Of a stretch of DNA of 64,000 bases, positions 59,970 to 64,000 are shown piece by piece. The translations under genes were made by a program, and so were the position numbers. The notes under the pieces are model-generated. The model ran no database searches. It was not told where the DNA came from and saw only the letters and a list, made by a program, of their open reading frames with translations. Every line of letters begins with the position of its first letter. The stretch's first letter is position 1. The DNA is from Heritagella_A intestinalis (GTDB lineage Bacteria > Bacillota > Clostridia > Oscillospirales > Acutalibacteraceae): assembly GCA_904418995.1 (NCBI GenBank), contig CAJFQF010000006.1, positions 62,001-126,000 on the forward strand, given 5' to 3'.

Positions 59970-61346
59970 ATGGCAAAAATTCCCCATCGACTGAACCTCA
60001 CCGAAGACCAGCTCCCCAAGCAGTGGTATAACCTCCGGGCCGACATGAAGGAGCAGCCCGAACCCATGCTGAATCCGGCTACCATGAAGCCTATTAAGAC
60101 AGAAGAGCTCTATCCCATTTTCTGCGAAGAGCTGGCTGCCCAGGAAATGGACAGCACGACCCGCTATATCGATATTCCCGAAGAGGTCCAGGAGATTTAC
60201 AAGTGCTACCGGCCTTCTCCCCTCTGCCGGGCCTATACCCTGGAAAAGTATCTGGACACCCCTGCCCGGATCTACTATAAATTTGAGGGCAACAACACCT
60301 CCGGCAGCCATAAGCTGAATTCCGCCGTGCCCCAGGCCTATTATGCCAAGCAGCAGGGCCTCAAGGGCCTGACCACGGAGACCGGCGCCGGCCAGTGGGG
60401 CACCGCCCTGGCAGAAGCCTGCGCATACTTTGACCTGCCTCTGACGGTGTTTATGGTCAAGGGCTCCTATCTCCAGAAGCCCTATCGCCGCTCCATTATC
60501 CAGACCTTCGGCGCCGATGTGATTGCCAGCCCCAGCGACACCACGAAAGTGGGCCGGGCGATTCTGGCCAATGACCCGGAAACCAGCGGCAGCCTGGGCT
60601 GCGCCATCAGCGAAGCCATTGAAAAGGCCACCACCCACGAGGGCTACCGCTATGTGCTGGGTTCCGTCCTGAACCAGGTGGTGCTCCATCAGTCCATTAT
60701 CGGCCTGGAATGCAAAACCGCCATGGAGATGCTGGACGAGTATCCCGATGTGGTCATCGGCTGCGCCGGCGGCGGCTCCAACCTGGGCGGCCTGATCGCC
60801 CCCTTTATGCAGGATAAGCTCCTGGGCCGGGCCAACCCCCACTTTGTCGCCGTGGAACCCGCCTCCTGCCCCTCCCTGACCCGGGGCCGCTATGCTTATG
60901 ATTTCTGTGACACCGGTAAGGTGACGCCTCTGGCCAAAATGTACACCCTGGGCAGCGGCTTTATCCCCTCCGCCAACCATGCCGGCGGCCTGCGGTATCA
61001 CGGGATGTCCCCCATCCTCTCCAAGCTGTATCACGACGGCTATCTGGATGAGGCCCGTTCTGTGGAACAGACCAAGGTCTTTGAAGCAGCTACCCTGTTT
61101 GCCAAGACGGAAACCATCCTGCCGGCGCCGGAATCCTCCCATGCCATCTGGGCGGCTATCCAGGAAGCCCTGCGCTGCAAGGAGACCGGCGAGTCCAAGT
61201 GCATCCTCTTTGGCCTGACGGGCACCGGCTATTTTGACATGACCGCGTACACTTCTTTCCGGGAGGGCACCATGAAGGATTATATCCCCACGGATGAGGA
61301 TTTGCAGGCTGGATTTGACGCTTTGCCCAAAGTTGAGCAGGAATAA
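59970..61346 (+). CDS. trpB: Tryptophan synthase beta chain, TrpB2 type
   Basis: 458 aa. The PLP lysine motif is GSHKLNSAVPQAYYA, and GAGQWG and GCAGGGSNLGGLIAPF (phosphate cup) are present. Length, N-terminal extension and the sequence RPSPLCRAYTLEKYLDTPARIYYKFEGNNTSGSHK mark TrpB2, the stand-alone form that makes Trp from indole and serine. No trpA or other trp gene is in the window, so indole may be taken up. GAAAGGAGC precedes the ATG. Controlled by the Trp T-box. Confidence 0.95.
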   Translation: MAKIPHRLNLTEDQLPKQWYNLRADMKEQPEPMLNPATMKPIKTEELYPIFCEELAAQEMDSTTRYIDIPEEVQEIYKCYRPSPLCRAYTLEKYLDTPARIYYKFEGNNTSGSHKLNSAVPQAYYAKQQGLKGLTTETGAGQWGTALAEACAYFDLPLTVFMVKGSYLQKPYRRSIIQTFGADVIASPSDTTKVGRAILANDPETSGSLGCAISEAIEKATTHEGYRYVLGSVLNQVVLHQSIIGLECKTAMEMLDEYPDVVIGCAGGGSNLGGLIAPFMQDKLLGRANPHFVAVEPASCPSLTRGRYAYDFCDTGKVTPLAKMYTLGSGFIPSANHAGGLRYHGMSPILSKLYHDGYLDEARSVEQTKVFEAATLFAKTETILPAPESSHAIWAAIQEALRCKETGESKCILFGLTGTGYFDMTAYTSFREGTMKDYIPTDEDLQAGFDALPKVEQE

Positions 61347-61450
61347 TTAGTTGCTTTCTACAGTTCTCGGCAAACCGTCGTAAAGACAAAAGACAGAAAA
61401 ATCTGATTTTGGATAAAAAAGAGATTCTCTTTCAAAGGCTTGTGAAAGAG

Positions 61451-61479
61451 TTGACACTCTATATGGGGTGGGGTATAAT
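61451..61479 (+). promoter_or_regulatory. Consensus promoter of the ABC exporter leader
   Basis: TTGACA, 17 bases, TATAAT. Confidence 0.88.
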
Positions 61480-61485
61480 AAAGAC

Positions 61486-61637
61486 GCAAAAGCAAAGCGA
61501 TGGAGTGTGAAGCTCCCAATCTTACTAAATTTTGCGTATAAGTTTAGCGGCAAGATTGCCGCACCTTTTTCAATACAACTCCTCCCCAAAAAGGAAAAAG
61601 CCGGGTTTTCCCCGGCTTTTTCCTTTTTCTTTTTTGC
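61486..61637 (+). ncRNA. Leader or small RNA with competing hairpins, candidate attenuator/riboswitch
   Basis: From the predicted start, ACGCAAAA pairs with TTTTGCGT and encloses GGAG-TGTGAAG-CTCC. Then GCGGCA-AGAT-TGCCGC and ACCTTTTTC form a small terminator (about 61551-61577). CAATCTT and CTAAA upstream can instead pair with AAGATTG and TTTAG, which would break that terminator. A 15-bp terminator AAGGAAAAAGCCGGG/CCCGGCTTTTTCCTT plus T-run follows (61591-61636). A 13-codon ORF MECEAPNLTKFCV (61501-61542) covers the switching strand but has no ribosome site. Either a leader of the ABC gene or an independent small RNA. Confidence 0.55.
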
Positions 61638-61786
61638 TGGATAAAAACAGCTTGTTGGTGGCCCGGAGGGGGATTTTTCTCCTTGGTTTCTTGCGTATTT
61701 TAAGGGGCCGTGGTATCATGGAGAGCAAGCGGGCCGGTTTTGTACCGGTAAAAATGATTGAGAACAGGAAAGGAAGAAGCGTTATT

Positions 61787-63550
61787 ATGAAAAAAGGAAG
61801 CCGCAACCGGGGCCTGATCCGCCGGTTTGCCCCCTATTTTAAAAAGTACAAATGGGTACTGGTACTGGATCTTTTCTGCGCCTCTCTGACCACCATCTGC
61901 GAGCTGGTGCTGCCTCTGATTGTCCAGTATATCACGGATATGGGCATGAATAACCTGGAAGCCCTGACTGTGCAGATTATTTTGCAGCTGGGGCTGTTTT
62001 ACCTGATCCTGCGCCTCATTGACGGCGCGGCCAACTACTATATGGCGTCTATTGGCCATGTGATGGGCGCCCGGATTGAAACGGATATGCGCCGGGACCT
62101 CTTTGACCATTTGCAGAAGCTCTCCTTCTCCTATTATGACAACACCAAAATCGGGCAGATTATGGCCCGGATTACCAGCGACCTCTTTGATGTGACGGAA
62201 TTTGCCCACCACTGCCCGGAGGAATTCTTTATTGCCGGGGTGAAAATCGTGGCTTCTTTCTGCATTTTGTGCCCCATGAACCTGTGGCTCACCCTGATTA
62301 TTTTCGCAATCCTGCCCCTGATGCTGGTGTGCTCGGTGTATTTCAACCGGAAAATGCGGGTGGAATTCAAGCGTTCCCGGGTGCAGATTGGCGAACTCAA
62401 TGCCCAGGTAGAGGACAGCCTCCTGGGCGTGCGGGTGGTGAAGTCCTTTGCCAACGAGGATATTGAACGGGAAAAATTCGAGGAGGGAAACCAGCAATTT
62501 CTCACCATTAAAAAAGCCATGTATAAGTATATGGCGGGTTTCCAGACCTCGACCCGGCTCTTTGACGGCCTGATGTATATTGTAGTCGTGGTGGCCGGCG
62601 CCCTGTTTATGGTGTACCGCCAGCTGGACCCGGCCCAGCTCATGGCGTATTTGCTGTATGTGAACACCCTGCTTACCTCGATCCGCCGGATTGTGGAATT
62701 TACAGAACAGTTCCAGCGGGGCATGACAGGTATTGAGCGCTTTGTGGAGATTATGGACGCCCCGGTGGACATTACCGACGCCCCGGACGCCCAGGAGCTG
62801 ACCCAGCTCAATGGCGAGGTGGAGTTCCGGGATGTGGGTTTTGCCTATAAGGATGACGGCACAGAAGTCCTCTCTCACATCAACCTGCACGTGACTCCTG
62901 GAGAAAGCGTAGCCCTGGTGGGGCCCTCCGGCGGCGGCAAGACCACCATGTGCAGTTTGATTCCCCGGTTTTACGATGTGACGGAAGGGGCCGTGCTCCT
63001 GGACGGCAAAGATGTGCGCTCCCTGACCCTCCACTCCCTGCGCTCCCTGGTGGGGGTGGTGCAGCAGGATGTGTACCTGTTCTCCGGCTCCGTGTTTGAG
63101 AATATCCAGTATGGCCGGCCTGGGGCCTCCCGGGAGGAGGTCATGGAGGCTGCCAAAAAAGCCGGCGCCCATGAGTTTATCATGCATCTCAGCGACGGCT
63201 ATGACACCTATGTGGGCGAACGGGGCGTGAAGCTCTCCGGCGGCCAGAAGCAGCGCATCAGTATTGCCCGGGCCTTCCTGAAGAATCCCCCGGTGCTGAT
63301 TTTGGACGAGGCCACCTCCGCTTTGGACAACGAGAGCGAAAAGCTGGTGCAGGAGTCCCTGGAAAAGCTCTCCAAGGGCCGCACCACCTTTACCATTGCC
63401 CACCGGCTCTCCACTATCCGCCGGGCGGATACCATTCTGGTGCTCACGGAAAAGGGCATCGAGGAGCGTGGAAACCATCAGGAGCTGCTGGAGAAAGGCG
63501 GTATCTACGCCCATCTGTATGAGCTTTCTACGGGATTGGAAAAGGTATAA
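61787..63550 (+). CDS. ABC exporter, homodimer type (multidrug/lipid-like)
   Basis: 587 aa. Six-helix exporter domain (about 20-310), then ATPase: GPSGGGKTTMC (Walker A), QQDVYLFSGSVFENIQYG, LSGGQKQRISIARA (signature), LILDEATSALD (Walker B, intact Glu) and AHRLST (H-loop). All sites are intact, so a homodimer is likely. Start ATG 61787 has AAAGGAAG upstream; the frame is open further up but without a site. Lies 150 bases after the leader terminator; a weak TTGCGT-17-TATCAT promoter may also serve it. Confidence 0.92.
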   Translation: MKKGSRNRGLIRRFAPYFKKYKWVLVLDLFCASLTTICELVLPLIVQYITDMGMNNLEALTVQIILQLGLFYLILRLIDGAANYYMASIGHVMGARIETDMRRDLFDHLQKLSFSYYDNTKIGQIMARITSDLFDVTEFAHHCPEEFFIAGVKIVASFCILCPMNLWLTLIIFAILPLMLVCSVYFNRKMRVEFKRSRVQIGELNAQVEDSLLGVRVVKSFANEDIEREKFEEGNQQFLTIKKAMYKYMAGFQTSTRLFDGLMYIVVVVAGALFMVYRQLDPAQLMAYLLYVNTLLTSIRRIVEFTEQFQRGMTGIERFVEIMDAPVDITDAPDAQELTQLNGEVEFRDVGFAYKDDGTEVLSHINLHVTPGESVALVGPSGGGKTTMCSLIPRFYDVTEGAVLLDGKDVRSLTLHSLRSLVGVVQQDVYLFSGSVFENIQYGRPGASREEVMEAAKKAGAHEFIMHLSDGYDTYVGERGVKLSGGQKQRISIARAFLKNPPVLILDEATSALDNESEKLVQESLEKLSKGRTTFTIAHRLSTIRRADTILVLTEKGIEERGNHQELLEKGGIYAHLYELSTGLEKV

Positions 63551-63578
63551 GGAATCCCTTTTAATTCTAAACGCAGCA

Positions 63579-63615
63579 AGGCCCCGGCGCACTCGCGCCG
63601 GGGCCTGCTTATTTT
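63579..63615. terminator. Bidirectional terminator
   Basis: AGGCCCCGGCGC and GCGCCGGGGCCT pair over 12 bp with a 4-base loop, then GCTTATTTTTG; between convergent genes. Confidence 0.9.
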
Positions 63616-63638
63616 TGTTTATGAAATGAAAAAGCGGC

Positions 63639-64000
63639 TCAATAGTCGTCTACGTCAAACCGGCGGTCCCGGAAGTAGAAATCCCGGTCGGCCTCGGTGA
63701 TTTCCCGGATGACCCGGCAGGGGTTGCCCGCTGCCAGTACATTGTCCGGCAAGTCCTTGGTGACCACGCTGCCGGAGCCCACCACCACATTATTGCCGAT
63801 GTGGACGCCGGGGTTTACCACCACGTTGCCTCCCAGCCAGACGTTGTCGCCAATGGTGACATCGATTCCATACTCATAGCCGGAGTTCCGGGAATCCGGG
63901 TGCAGGGGGTGGCCGGCGGTATAGATGGCCACGTTGGGGGCGAACATCACGTTGTCCCCGATGGTTACCCGGGCCACATCCAGGATCACCAGGTTGTAGT
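63639..64000 (-). CDS. Hexapeptide acetyltransferase (maltose/galactoside O-acetyltransferase-like), cut by window edge
   Basis: The C-terminal 119 or so codons are inside the window; the N-terminus is beyond the right edge. Hexapeptide repeats (VTIGDNVMFAPNVAIYTAGHPLH, VTIGDNVWLGGNVVVNPGVHIGNNVVVGSGSVVTKDLPDNVLAAGNPCRVIREI) form a left-handed beta helix, with the catalytic His in AGHPLH. LacA/Maa-type enzymes acetylate sugars. Confidence 0.92.
   Translation of the reverse strand, partial: YNLVILDVARVTIGDNVMFAPNVAIYTAGHPLHPDSRNSGYEYGIDVTIGDNVWLGGNVVVNPGVHIGNNVVVGSGSVVTKDLPDNVLAAGNPCRVIREITEADRDFYFRDRRFDVDDY

Noticed and set aside
61486..61505. Resemblance of GACGCAAAAGC to part of a c-di-GMP-I riboswitch
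   Set aside because: The conserved GGGCAAACC, tetraloop and receptor elements are missing.
61700..63592. A 630-codon reverse ORF opposite the second ABC exporter
   Set aside because: Antisense shadow of an intact ABC gene.
1..64000. Phage, transposase, integrase, CRISPR array or restriction genes
   Set aside because: No such protein motif, direct repeat-spacer array or terminal inverted repeat was recognised anywhere in the window.

Overview
The window reads as chromosome of an anaerobic, spore-lineage Firmicute, most likely a gut clostridium of the Oscillospiraceae/Ruminococcaceae type. The pointers are a fairly GC-rich sequence with strong GGAGG ribosome sites, frequent TTG/GTG starts, the Bacillus/Clostridium gene order darA-holB-ricT-trmN6-rsmI, a T-box leader, ferredoxin and flavodoxin, several AraC regulators, a Cys-type sulfatase and corrinoid-type methyltransferases. 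The genus is an inference; no full rRNA operon or marker decides it. I see no phage, transposon, integron or CRISPR array. It is mostly housekeeping DNA with small accessory insertions.

Layout. 1-4.9 kb: a cut-off lipoprotein, a secreted protein, a large TagF/HAD fusion and a DUF6125 protein. 4.9-5.4 kb: a tandem array of degenerate terminator-like repeats behind tRNA-Leu(UAG). 5.5-7.9 kb: sulfatase with a divergent AraC regulator. 8-12.3 kb: rsmI, trmN6-like, ferredoxin, ricT, holB, darA. 12.4-14.7 kb: feoAB. 14.9-20.1 kb: a methyl-transfer island (AraC regulator, two UroD-family methyltransferases, a reductive corrinoid activator, an inverted DUF2284 gene) with no corrinoid protein. 20.3-31.4 kb: pckG, a SLOG protein, an XRE/RHH pair, tsaD, a membrane XRE protein, a DUF2798 protein behind a structured leader, then a tight reverse-strand run (dus, rlmA, hydrolase, glycerate kinase, amidohydrolase, LMW phosphatase, rimI). 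31.6-40.6 kb: polA, an AT-rich alpha/alpha-toroid-like gene, an Fe-S aldo/keto reductase, a two-domain PPK2, mutY, a lone 5S rRNA and DUF1015. 40.7-50.1 kb: a heterodimeric ABC exporter, an HD protein, a double GNAT protein, rsmE, a lipoprotein, fabG and an M23 activator. 50.2-54.5 kb: MFS transporter, AraC, GNAT and an iron-type DUF2325-DUF3793-flavodoxin operon with duplicated operators. 54.7-64 kb: Ca2+-type ATPase, two small genes, an unknown 391-aa protein, Trp T-box with trpB2, a second ABC exporter behind a candidate attenuator, and a cut-off hexapeptide acetyltransferase.

The least ordinary parts are regulatory RNA or DNA rather than enzymes: the leader of the DUF2798 gene (25.29-25.37 kb), the leader/attenuator before the second ABC exporter (61.49-61.63 kb), the double GTTAG-N6-CTAAC promoter of the flavodoxin operon (53.05-53.16 kb), and the hairpin array behind tRNA-Leu. 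Among proteins, the methyl-transfer island is the best candidate for an undescribed catabolic system: its two methyltransferases carry complementary halves of the usual zinc-ligand set and their partner corrinoid protein is not in view. All structures and base-pairings were read by eye and none has been folded computationally.
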